17,632 nucleotides of DNA from Acidimicrobiia bacterium. GTDB taxonomy: Bacteria; Actinomycetota; Acidimicrobiia; Spongiisociales; UBA5794. Below, piece by piece: positions 6,938 through 13,987 of this stretch; position 1 is the stretch's first letter; each line of letters begins with the position of its first letter. The stretch spans positions 1 through 17,632 of the forward strand of contig JACDBE010000309.1 in assembly GCA_013695075.1 (NCBI GenBank), in the 5' to 3' direction. The notes under the pieces are model-generated. The model ran no database searches. It was not told the origin of the DNA and worked only from the letters and a program-made list of their open reading frames with translations. The translations under genes were made by a program, and so were the position numbers.

Positions 6938-6980
6938 GGTAGAACTATACCATGGCAGTTTGCCGGTAGGAATACTGCCA
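6935..6980 (-). promoter_or_regulatory. vapBC promoter with two inverted repeats (putative operator)
   Basis: On the minus strand TATAGT (plus 6944-6949) ends 6 nt before the vapB ATG, so the transcript likely begins at the start codon. Around it is a perfect inverted repeat, CATGGTA at 6935-6941 and TACCATG at 6948-6954, which includes the start codon. A second perfect 7-bp repeat, TGGCAGT at 6953-6959 and ACTGCCA at 6974-6980, covers the -35 area. The first is a plausible AbrB-type autorepression site; the second could be another binding site. A weak -35 match is TTCCTA. Confidence 0.5.
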
Positions 6981-7019
6981 CTTAGTCTCCAGCTCGGGCG
7001 CTGCTGTCCGAAGTACCCG

Positions 7020-8108
7020 TCAGCGGCGGGCGTCGATCACAATCCGGCCGCAGCGCAGCACTAGCCGGGGGCGTGCCAGCTCGGTGAGCCCACCCGGGGG
7101 ATCCACCACCAGCAGGTCGGCCGGACCTCCGAGGGTGAGTCCGGGATGGCCGAAGAAGTGGCGGGGTGCGGTTATCAATGCTTCGATGGCTTGCGGTTCG
7201 GTGAGCCCGTAGCCGACCAGCCGCTGCGCCTCGGCCACGACCGCCCCGTGGGGCAGGGTGAGATCGGTGCCTGCCATTACCCGAACCCCGGCGTCGACCG
7301 CCGGCGCGACGAGGCGGCGCACGTTGGCCAACCCCTCGGCGATCAGCCGCCCCCCCGACGAGTCCGGTCCCAGGGCGGCGCCCAGCTCCTCCATGGCGGC
7401 GATGGTCGGCACCCAGGCGCCGCCCCGCTCGCCGAGCATGGCGACATCGTCCTCGGTGAGGAACAGGCCGTGTTCGATGGAGTCGACCCCGGCCCGCACC
7501 GCCCTGCTCGGAGTCTCCGGGGCGGCGGTGTGGATGGCGACCCTCCTTCCTCGACGGTGGGCATGGTCGACGGCGACCGCCAGCTCGATCTCGGTGAAGT
7601 TGGAGACCGCCCCCAGCCCCCGGCGCGGCCAGTCGCCGACCAGCTTGACCCACCCCACGGCATCGGTCCCGTACTCGTCGACCCACTCGCCGATCCGGGC
7701 AGGATCGATCTCGGTGGCCACCCCCGGGTAGTAGCCGCCTTCGGTGGTGAGCAGGATCCCGGCCACCTCCATCTCGGGTCGGTCGACGGGATCGACCGCC
7801 ATTGTCATCGCCACCGTCTCCACGTCGTCGGTCCCCTTGTCTGCCACGAGGGTCACCCCGGCGGCGAGTTGCTCGGCGGCATGGCGGGCCACGTGGTCGG
7901 CGCGGGGACGGGTCGGGTCGCGCATCTCCGATATGGTCCCGGCCCCGAGGTGGGCGTGGGCGTCGACCAGGCCGGCAATGGCCACCCATTCGGTGAGGTC
8001 GACGGTGTCGCCGTTGACTGACCCCGGCGCGGCCCAGCGACCCTCGGCGTCGATGCCGAGCGACCGCGCTCCGTCGGGAGTGGCGAGACGGAGGACGCGG
8101 CCATGCAT
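7020..8108 (-). CDS. Amidohydrolase family protein (imidazolonepropionase-like)
   Basis: A 362-residue metal-dependent hydrolase of the amidohydrolase superfamily. Metal ligands are visible: HxH at H51/H53 (VDAHAHLG), K155 (WVKLVGDW, the candidate carboxylated lysine), H193 (VAIHTAA), H213 (SIEHGLFL) and D282 (AGTDLTLPHG). N- and C-terminal segments form the usual small beta domain, the C-terminal half ending LGGPADLLVVDP. The substrate is not evident; cyclic amides, peptides or prolidase-like substrates are possible. The ATG at 8108 is chosen because the 34-residue extension to 8210 is Arg-rich and non-conserved; only a weak GGAG precedes it. It lies upstream of vapBC on the same strand with an 82-bp gap. 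Confidence 0.86.
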   Translation of the reverse strand: MHGRVLRLATPDGARSLGIDAEGRWAAPGSVNGDTVDLTEWVAIAGLVDAHAHLGAGTISEMRDPTRPRADHVARHAAEQLAAGVTLVADKGTDDVETVAMTMAVDPVDRPEMEVAGILLTTEGGYYPGVATEIDPARIGEWVDEYGTDAVGWVKLVGDWPRRGLGAVSNFTEIELAVAVDHAHRRGRRVAIHTAAPETPSRAVRAGVDSIEHGLFLTEDDVAMLGERGGAWVPTIAAMEELGAALGPDSSGGRLIAEGLANVRRLVAPAVDAGVRVMAGTDLTLPHGAVVAEAQRLVGYGLTEPQAIEALITAPRHFFGHPGLTLGGPADLLVVDPPGGLTELARPRLVLRCGRIVIDARR

Positions 8109-8191
8109 GGCTCCGAACCTAGACGGCCGCCGGGGCGGACGCCGTTGCACATGGCCACCGCTCCGCACCCGGCCTCGCCGCAACGGCGGCC

Positions 8192-8213
8192 GCGATGAGA
8201 GCAATCTCATCGC
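8192..8213. repeat. Perfect 9-bp inverted repeat with GCAA loop
   Basis: GCGATGAGA at 8192-8200 and TCTCATCGC at 8205-8213 pair perfectly around GCAA, a GNRA tetraloop if transcribed. It lies in the divergent region between the amidohydrolase start (8108, minus) and the beta-solenoid gene (8283, plus). There is no T-tract, so it is not a classical terminator. It may be an operator or a leader hairpin. Confidence 0.4.
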
Positions 8214-8272
8214 CGGCTCACCGCTTCCTCACGGCCCCAGATGAGGATGCCGACAAACTCCCCCCTACCCAT

Positions 8273-8277
8273 AGGAG
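8273..8277 (+). promoter_or_regulatory. Ribosome binding site of the secreted beta-solenoid gene
   Basis: AGGAG lies 5 nt before the ATG at 8283 and ties the signal-peptide frame to real translation, even though the downstream body is in another frame. Confidence 0.65.
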
Positions 8278-8282
8278 TTGCC

Positions 8283-8851
8283 ATGAAACGGACCCTCATC
8301 ACCCTGGCAACGATGTTGCTGCTGGCGGTCGCCGCCGTCGGGCTCACCGCCGGGCCTGCGTCTGCCGAGGAGACCACATGCACCGGTACCATCGGCGCGT
8401 CACCCACGACGACATCCGGGTGCCCGACGGCGCCACCTGCACCCTGCAGGGCACCACCGTGCAGGGCACGATCTACGTCGAGACCGGCTCGACCCTGAAG
8501 GCCACCGCGGTCAAGGTCACCGGGAACGTCCAGGCCGAAGGCTCCAAGCTGGTGAGCGTCACCAAGCGCTCGTCGGTGGGTGGCTCCATCCAGGTGGTCC
8601 AAGGCCAGCGTGCCACGGTGAGCGCCACCACCATCGAGGGTGACATCCTCTATGACGACCAGACCGGTGCCGTATCCGCCAGCCGGAACACCGTTGGCGG
8701 CAACGTCCAGGCCTTCTCCAATACCGGCGGGGTGTCGTTCGTCGGCAACGTGATCGACGGGGACCTGCAGTGCACCGGCAACAGCCCCGCCCCCACCGGC
8801 AGCGGCAACATCGTGCACGGCGAGAAGCAGGACCAGTGCGCCAACCTCTAG
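8283..8851 (+). pseudogene. Secreted six-coil beta-solenoid protein, broken by a one-base frameshift
   Basis: The ATG at 8283 starts a clear Sec signal peptide (MKRTLITLATMLLLAVAAVG, cleavage after ASA at about residue 28) followed by EETTCTGTIGA. After base 8399 the homologous continuation (VTHDDIRVPDGATCTLQGTT) is in the frame one base back, running to the TAG at 8849-8851. One missing G in the GCG/GTC junction would restore a 189-residue protein. The body has six repeats of about 20 residues with a Gly in a V-x-G-x-[IVL] pattern (spacings 19, 20, 19, 20, 20), predicting a beta-solenoid; Cys residues sit near both ends. Without the missing base the signal-peptide frame would stop at 8498 (71 residues). 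It is either a genuine disruption or a sequencing error. Confidence 0.75.
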
Positions 8852-8885
8852 ATCGAGGCACCTGACCCCTGACCATGTGACCGAC

Positions 8886-8921
8886 CGCCGCCTCTCCCCG
8901 GGCTCCCGGAGAGAGGCGGCG
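8886..8921 (+). terminator. GC-rich stem-loop after the secreted-protein gene
   Basis: An 11-bp perfect stem, 8886-8896 paired with 8911-8921 (arms GCCGCCTCTC and GAGAGGCGGC plus one pair), around a 14-nt loop, 35 bp after the stop at 8851. There is no T-run, as is usual for high-GC actinobacterial terminators. It sits between the solenoid gene and the ABC transporter genes on the same strand. Confidence 0.5.
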
Positions 8922-9021
8922 TCGGAGTGTCTCCGGCCCCGCCCGGATCTGGGGAGTTCCATCATGTGCGGTGGCGGCGCCTGATTCGCACCGGCCGGCC
9001 AGCCACCTACCATCCCGCCGC

Positions 9022-9912
9022 ATGCTGCGCCTCAGGCATCTGTCGAAGCGGTACGGCGAGGTGGTGGCACTGGCCGACTGCTCGTTCGATGTCCCCCGGG
9101 GAACGATGCTCGGTTTCCTCGGTCCCAACGGGGCGGGCAAGACCACGGCGATGCGGGCGGTGTTCGGGTTGGTGCGCCCCGACGAGGGCGAGGTGACCTG
9201 GGACGGGGAACCGATCGACACCGCCACCCGGCAACGCTTCGGGTACATGCCGGAGCAACGGGGCCTCTACCCGCGCATGAAGATCGCCCGCCAGCTCGCC
9301 TACTTTGGCCAGCTCCACGGCATGACCCGGACCGACGCCGAATCCGCCGCCGACGAATGGCTGGCGTCGTTGGGGCTGGCCGACCGCCGCCATGCCAAGC
9401 TGGAGCAGCTCTCCCACGGCAATCAGCAACGGGTGCAGCTGGCCGCCGCCCTCCTCCATGACCCCGACCTGCTGGTGCTCGACGAGCCGTTCTCCGGTCT
9501 CGACCCGCTGGGGGTCGAGGCCATGGCGGACATCCTCGCCAAGCGAGCCGCCGCCGGCAACGCGGTGGTCTTCTCCAGCCACCAGCTCGACCTGGTGGAG
9601 GACCTGTGCGAATCGGTGGTGGTCATCGACAAGGGCCAAATCGTGCTCTCCGGTCCGGTGGACAAGCTGCGGGCCGCCTCCGAGCATCGCTACCTCGAGG
9701 TGGCCCACACCGTCCCCGCCGGCACCTGGTACGAGGATCTTGAAGGAGTGGAGGTGGTGGAACGGTCGCCGGAGCGGGTGGTGCTGATGGTCGACCGGGA
9801 GGCCGATCCCGAGGCCATGCTGCACCGGGCGCGCCAAGCCGGCACCTTGCAGTCGTTCTCCTTCACCCCGCCCAACCTCAGCCAGGTGTTCATCGAGGCG
9901 GTACGGCGATGA
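9022..9912 (+). CDS. ABC transporter ATP-binding protein (NatA/YhaQ-like)
   Basis: A 296-residue ATPase. Walker A GPNGAGKT is at 34-41, the Q-loop at Q79 (PEQRGLYP), the signature LSHGNQ at 130-135, Walker B LLVLDE at 150-155, the D-loop SGLD at 158-161, and the H-loop at H187 (SSHQLD). The C-terminal 90 residues form an accessory domain typical of the NatA/YhaQ type. It powers the ABC-2 permease encoded next, whose start overlaps it by 4 bp. NatAB-type pumps export sodium, drugs or peptides; the substrate here is unknown. The ATG at 9022 has no ribosome binding site, but TACCAT 8 nt upstream could be a -10 for a leaderless transcript; an in-frame GTG at 8971 is an alternative start. Confidence 0.9.
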   Translation: MLRLRHLSKRYGEVVALADCSFDVPRGTMLGFLGPNGAGKTTAMRAVFGLVRPDEGEVTWDGEPIDTATRQRFGYMPEQRGLYPRMKIARQLAYFGQLHGMTRTDAESAADEWLASLGLADRRHAKLEQLSHGNQQRVQLAAALLHDPDLLVLDEPFSGLDPLGVEAMADILAKRAAAGNAVVFSSHQLDLVEDLCESVVVIDKGQIVLSGPVDKLRAASEHRYLEVAHTVPAGTWYEDLEGVEVVERSPERVVLMVDREADPEAMLHRARQAGTLQSFSFTPPNLSQVFIEAVRR

Positions 9913-11093
9913 CCGCCGAGCTGGGGTCGTGGCGGGCGATCTCGCTGGTGGCCCGCCGGGAGTTCTTCGAACGGATCACCAGCCGCGCCTACCAACTGTC
10001 GACCCTGGTCACCGTGCTCCTGGTGGCGGGGCTGCTGTTCCTTCCGGTCCTGTTCGGGTCGACCACCACCTACATCGTGGGGACCGCCGGTGTTATCCCG
10101 GAGAGTCTGGTTGCCGCCATCGAGGGTGGCGCCGCCTCACCGGACACCACCGCCACCATCGTCCCCATCACCGACGGTGCCGCAGTGCGCGCCGCCGTGG
10201 CGGACGGTGGTGTCGACATCGGCATCATCGATGGCACCACCGTGGTCACCGGGCCCGACAGCCCCTCCGAGCTGGTCTCGCTGGTGACGGCGGTGGCGGC
10301 GGCCCAGTCCCTCACCGACACCGCCGACAACCTCGGTATCGACCAGGGAACCCTCGGCGACCTGCTCGCCAGTGAGCCCACCATCGAGGAGATACAACCC
10401 GGCGAGGATGCCGGCGAGCTGGTATTTCTCGCTTTCCTCGGGTCCCTGGTGTTATTCGTATCGATCGTGACCTACGGCCAGTGGGTTCTCCAAGGGGTGA
10501 TCGAGGAGAAGTCGAGCCGGGTGGTCGAGGTGATCCTCGGTGCGGTGCGGCCCCGCCACCTGCTGGCAGGCAAGGTGCTCGGCATCGGCGTCCTGGGGCT
10601 GATCCAAATAGTGGTGGTGGCCGTCACCGGCTTTATCGGCGCCCGACTCGTCGACGCCGTGGACTTCCCCCCGATCAGCGCCCTGGTGGTGTTAGCCGTA
10701 GTCGGCTGGTTCCTCCTCGGGTTCGCCTTCTACGCCACCGGCTACGCCGTGGCCGGTTCCTTGGTCAGCAACAACGAGGACGCCCAGAGCGCATCCTTCC
10801 CGATGACGATGGTGCTGATGATCGGCTACTTCGTCGCATCCAGTGCCCTCGGTGGCGGCGACAACCCGGTGCTGCGCACCCTGTCGATCGTTCCCCCGTT
10901 CTCTCCGCTGGTGATGCCGCTGCGCCAGGTGACCGGCGCCGCTGCGGTGTGGGAGGTGGTGCTGTCGATCGCCTTGATGGCGGCCGCTGTGGTGGGGATG
11001 CTGCGCATCGGGGGCCGCATCTACGCCGGTGGGCTGCTCCGCAGCGGGCCCAGATCCAAGGTGAGGGATGCCTTGCGCGGAGCCGAGTTCTGA
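9909..11093 (+). CDS. ABC-2 permease (NatB/YhaP-like)
   Basis: A 394-residue membrane protein. The first transmembrane segment (about residues 31-50, TLVTVLLVAGLLFLPVLF) is followed by a soluble loop of about 120 residues (50-168). Further membrane segments lie at about 170-196, 220-245, 257-285, 297-312 and 343-366. The EEKSSRVVEVIL motif at about 199-210 is the conserved cytosolic loop of NatB-type permeases. It overlaps the ATPase gene by 4 bp (ATGA), so the two are coupled. Together they form a complete exporter; the large outer loop may contact substrate. The archaeal-type SAM synthase gene follows after 103 bp on the same strand. Confidence 0.9.
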   Translation: MTAELGSWRAISLVARREFFERITSRAYQLSTLVTVLLVAGLLFLPVLFGSTTTYIVGTAGVIPESLVAAIEGGAASPDTTATIVPITDGAAVRAAVADGGVDIGIIDGTTVVTGPDSPSELVSLVTAVAAAQSLTDTADNLGIDQGTLGDLLASEPTIEEIQPGEDAGELVFLAFLGSLVLFVSIVTYGQWVLQGVIEEKSSRVVEVILGAVRPRHLLAGKVLGIGVLGLIQIVVVAVTGFIGARLVDAVDFPPISALVVLAVVGWFLLGFAFYATGYAVAGSLVSNNEDAQSASFPMTMVLMIGYFVASSALGGGDNPVLRTLSIVPPFSPLVMPLRQVTGAAAVWEVVLSIALMAAAVVGMLRIGGRIYAGGLLRSGPRSKVRDALRGAEF

Positions 11094-11196
11094 CCCATCT
11101 CGACGCCAGTTGGTCGTCGGCTACCATTTCAGGCGCTCAGGGGGCTGCTCAAGGTCGGGTACCCCATCGTCGCTTGCGTGCTGGAGCCTCTGCACC

Positions 11197-12345
11197 ATGA
11201 ACTTGTCCATCACCCGTCGCAGCCCATACCGCCCCGAGATCGAGTTCGTCGAACGCAAGGGCACCGGCCATCCCGACACCATCTGCGACCATCTCGCCGA
11301 GGATCTGGCCCGCCGGCTCGCCGGCGAGTACCTGACCCACACCGGCCAGGTGCAGCACTTCAACGTCGACAAGGCCATCTTCGCCGCCGGGGCCGTCGAC
11401 GTCGGTTTCGGGGGCGGCCACCATCTCAAGGCGTCCAAGCTGGTGCTGGTGGGCAAGGCCTACATGGGCGGCGCCTGGAAGCCGGACGTCGAGGAGCTGC
11501 GCCACGAGTACAAGGCCAAGCTGATGGCGCTGCTCCCCGACGCCACCGACGAGGCCTTCGAGGTCGACATCTGGCTCAACCCGTCATCGGTGGACCTGGA
11601 GGCAGTGGCCGGTGGCACCGACACCGTCCCCATGTGCAACGACACCTCGTTCGCCGCGGTGTCGCTGCCCCGATCGCCGCTGGAAAATGCCGTCTATCAG
11701 GTGGAACGCAAGCTCAACTCGGATGCGTTCCGGGCGGAGGTGGCTGTCGGGCGCGACATCAAGGTGATGGGGTGCCGCGTCGGTGACCAAGCTCGTCTGA
11801 CGGTGGCCGCTCCGGTGATGGCCACCAAGGTGGCCGACCGTGCCGAGTACGACCAGGTCATCGACTCCATTCGCAGCGCCGCCACCGACACCGCCGGCAC
11901 CGCCTTCGGTGCCCCCGTCGAGGTGGCGGTGAACCAGGCCGACCTGGAGCACACCGTGTACCTGACCCTGACCGGCACCTCGGCCGAGGCCGGCGACGAC
12001 GGCCAGGTGGGGCGGGGCAACCGCTTCGGCGGCCTCATCACCCCTTACCGCCCGATGAGCCTGGAGGCCGCCGCCGGCAAGAACCCGGCGTCGCATGTCG
12101 GCAAGACCTACCACGCTTTCGGTTTCGACATAGCCACCAGGCTGCTCGCCGACACCGGAGCCGAGGATGTCACCCTGCGGCTGCTCAGCTCGATCGGGCA
12201 CCCGGTGACCAGCCCCCAGGCGGTGCACGTCGAGATCTCCGGCGACGTGGCCGACGGCATGATTGCCGACGCCGTCACCGCCGCCTTCGAGGATTGGGCC
12301 GGGGTGCGGGACCGGCTCATCGCCGGCGCCTACGAGCTGTACTGA
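11197..12345 (+). CDS. Methionine adenosyltransferase, archaeal type
   Basis: A 382-residue enzyme that makes S-adenosylmethionine from methionine and ATP. It matches the archaeal AdoMet synthetase family (PF01941), not bacterial MetK. Shared motifs are VERKGTGHPDTICD at 18-31, FGGGHH at 71-76, NDTSFAAVSLP at 148-158, LNSDAF with DIKVMG at 173-192, and the core from LTGTSAEAGDDG (258-269) through VGRGNRFGGLITPYRPMSLE and AAGKNPASHVGKTYH. The comparison is from memory of the M. jannaschii enzyme. The ATG at 11197 is preceded by GGAG 10 nt upstream. No SAM riboswitch is recognisable in the 103-bp leader. The next gene overlaps its end in another frame. Whether the genome also has MetK is not visible here. 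Confidence 0.9.
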   Translation: MNLSITRRSPYRPEIEFVERKGTGHPDTICDHLAEDLARRLAGEYLTHTGQVQHFNVDKAIFAAGAVDVGFGGGHHLKASKLVLVGKAYMGGAWKPDVEELRHEYKAKLMALLPDATDEAFEVDIWLNPSSVDLEAVAGGTDTVPMCNDTSFAAVSLPRSPLENAVYQVERKLNSDAFRAEVAVGRDIKVMGCRVGDQARLTVAAPVMATKVADRAEYDQVIDSIRSAATDTAGTAFGAPVEVAVNQADLEHTVYLTLTGTSAEAGDDGQVGRGNRFGGLITPYRPMSLEAAAGKNPASHVGKTYHAFGFDIATRLLADTGAEDVTLRLLSSIGHPVTSPQAVHVEISGDVADGMIADAVTAAFEDWAGVRDRLIAGAYELY

Positions 12346-12983
12346 ACGACGTACCGACCCCGGCCGACGGCGCTCTGCGGCGTCACAACCGGGTCGATCC
12401 CTTCGGCAACATCATCGCCAGTGGGTTCCGGGGCGCCTTCATGGGCAACCGGGGGGTGCTCCACGACGACACCGGCACCATCGTGCGCCGGCAGGCGACC
12501 CGCTCCTGGATCATCTGCCGGCTGGAGTTCAAGGGCCGGCGACGGCGGTTGCTCCAGCCCGGGCGCTGGACCGAGCTGTTCTTCTGGGACGAGGTGACCG
12601 CCCTGGCCGCCGGGCATCGACCCTGCTTCGAGTGCCGCCGCCAGGACGCGGTGCGCTTCCGTGACCTGTTCCGGGAGGTCACCGGCGACGTGACGGCGGG
12701 TGCCCCCGCCATCGACCGCCGGCTCGCCACCGAGCGTGGCGCCCTTGGGTCCCCACCTCGGGTCGGGGTGGCGGTGCTGACCGCGGTGGCGGCACGGCTG
12801 CCCGAACACGCCATGGTGCTCCATGACGGTCTCCCCCACGTGCTGACCCAGGGACAGCTGCGGCCCTGGAACGAGACCGGATACGGCGCCGCCACGGCAT
12901 TACCGACCGGCCAGGTCCCGGTGATCACCCCGGCCACCACCGTGGCCATCCTCGCCGCCGGCTACCAGCCGCTGATGGTGTGA
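12294..12983 (+). CDS. Conserved hypothetical protein with HRPCFECRR motif
   Basis: About 213-229 residues. The conserved-looking part starts with RRHNRVDPFGNIIASGFRGA, then MGNRGVLHDD, WIICRLEFKGRRRR, PGRWTELFFWDEVTALAAGH and RPCFECRRQDAVRF, and ends GYQPLMV. I recall proteobacterial and actinobacterial hypothetical proteins with the same layout. The ALAAGHRPCFECRR segment (C111, C114, numbered from 12294) resembles the second half of the Ada metal-binding domain (AGYRPCxxC), so zinc binding is plausible. Start is uncertain: TTG at 12294 is the only standard codon that keeps the conserved N-terminus and overlaps the SAM synthase by 52 bp; a CTG at 12342 overlapping its TGA would be a neat coupled start; ATG at 12441 would cut conserved sequence. 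Confidence 0.7.
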   Translation: MGRGAGPAHRRRLRAVLNDVPTPADGALRRHNRVDPFGNIIASGFRGAFMGNRGVLHDDTGTIVRRQATRSWIICRLEFKGRRRRLLQPGRWTELFFWDEVTALAAGHRPCFECRRQDAVRFRDLFREVTGDVTAGAPAIDRRLATERGALGSPPRVGVAVLTAVAARLPEHAMVLHDGLPHVLTQGQLRPWNETGYGAATALPTGQVPVITPATTVAILAAGYQPLMV

Positions 12984-13028
12984 TGTTGGGTCCCCAAAGG
13001 CGCCGCGGGGGGCCGGACGCGGCCGACC

Positions 13029-13922
13029 TCAGCTGGCGGCGATGCGGCGTCTGGCGATCCGGGGGCCGTAACCGGGCGGACGGATCCCGGAGCGCTCCAG
13101 CAGGAAGATGACGCGACGGCGGTGCCCGCGGTATGGCTCCAGAAGCTCCAGCATCCGCTCGTCGGTGGCCCGTGGCTCACCGGCGAGCGCCCAGGCGACC
13201 AGACTGGGAAGGTGGTAGTCCGCGACGGGCACCGCATCGGGGTCGCCGCAGGCCGCCCCCATCACGATCGCCGCCGTCCACGGCCCGATCCCCCTGACCG
13301 CTTGCAGCCGCCGGTACCCATCACCATGCTCCATGCGGGTCACCGCCTCAAGGCGACCAATGCGACGAGCCGCCTCGATGAGGGTCATGGCCCGCCCCCG
13401 CTCCACCCCGAACCGATGCAGATCCTGGTACCCCAGCGCGGCGATATCGGTGGGCCCGGGAGGGACCATCGCCCGGAGCGGTCCTGGGGCCGGCTCGCCG
13501 TAGCTGCGGACGATCTCCCGGTATGCGCCGTGGGCTTCTTCGGCGGTGACTCGCTGGGCCAGGATGGCGGCCAGCAGCGCCCCGAACACCAGACCGCTGC
13601 GCCCCAGGCGCATACCGAGGGCGGCGCCGTGCAGATCTCGAAGCGGACCTGGGGGCGGGCGAAACCAGGACGGGTCGTCGTCGACGCCGAGCAGATCGGG
13701 GAGGTGTTCCAGGGCCCACCCCGACCCGGGACCGAACGCCTCGGCCTCGAACTGGCCGCCACCGCCTCCGATACGCATGCTCACCGGACCGGTCGGGGTT
13801 CGCTGCACCCACCACGTGTCGCCCCCGTGCAGCACGATCCGGCCCACCGCCTTGGCGGCGCTGGTCCGCAAAGTGGCGGCCACATCGAGCGCTCCATCGA
13901 CGATGAGCGTGCGGCGGGACAT
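13029..13922 (-). CDS. DNA-3-methyladenine glycosylase-like protein (AlkA/HhH-GPD family)
   Basis: A 297-residue base-excision repair glycosylase. Residues about 1-100 form the N-terminal beta domain, and 110-297 the helical HhH-GPD core: LVFGALLAAILAQRVT at 111-126, the helix-hairpin-helix LQAVRGIGPWTAAIVMGAA at 206-224, and the catalytic Asp in VPVADYHLP (D235). The AlkA pattern is RGIGPWTA then an Asp about 20 residues on, so the active site is intact. It removes alkylated or damaged bases. It converges with the HRPCxxC gene (45-bp gap) and is divergent from the MenC-like gene (65 bp). Only a weak GACGAG precedes the ATG at 13922. Confidence 0.87.
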   Translation of the reverse strand: MSRRTLIVDGALDVAATLRTSAAKAVGRIVLHGGDTWWVQRTPTGPVSMRIGGGGGQFEAEAFGPGSGWALEHLPDLLGVDDDPSWFRPPPGPLRDLHGAALGMRLGRSGLVFGALLAAILAQRVTAEEAHGAYREIVRSYGEPAPGPLRAMVPPGPTDIAALGYQDLHRFGVERGRAMTLIEAARRIGRLEAVTRMEHGDGYRRLQAVRGIGPWTAAIVMGAACGDPDAVPVADYHLPSLVAWALAGEPRATDERMLELLEPYRGHRRRVIFLLERSGIRPPGYGPRIARRRIAAS

Positions 13923-13987
13923 CTCGTCGACGGTACCGCATCACCCCGTAACCTCCGCCGGGTGGCTGCTGCATCGCTCACCGCCCG

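Noticed and set aside
11094..11196. Possible SAM riboswitch in the leader of the SAM synthase gene
   Set aside because: No conserved SAM riboswitch core or set of helices could be drawn in these 103 bases.
13011..13024. Short stem GGCCG/CGGCC between convergent genes
   Set aside because: Only 5 bp with a 4-nt loop and no T-tract; expected by chance at this GC content.
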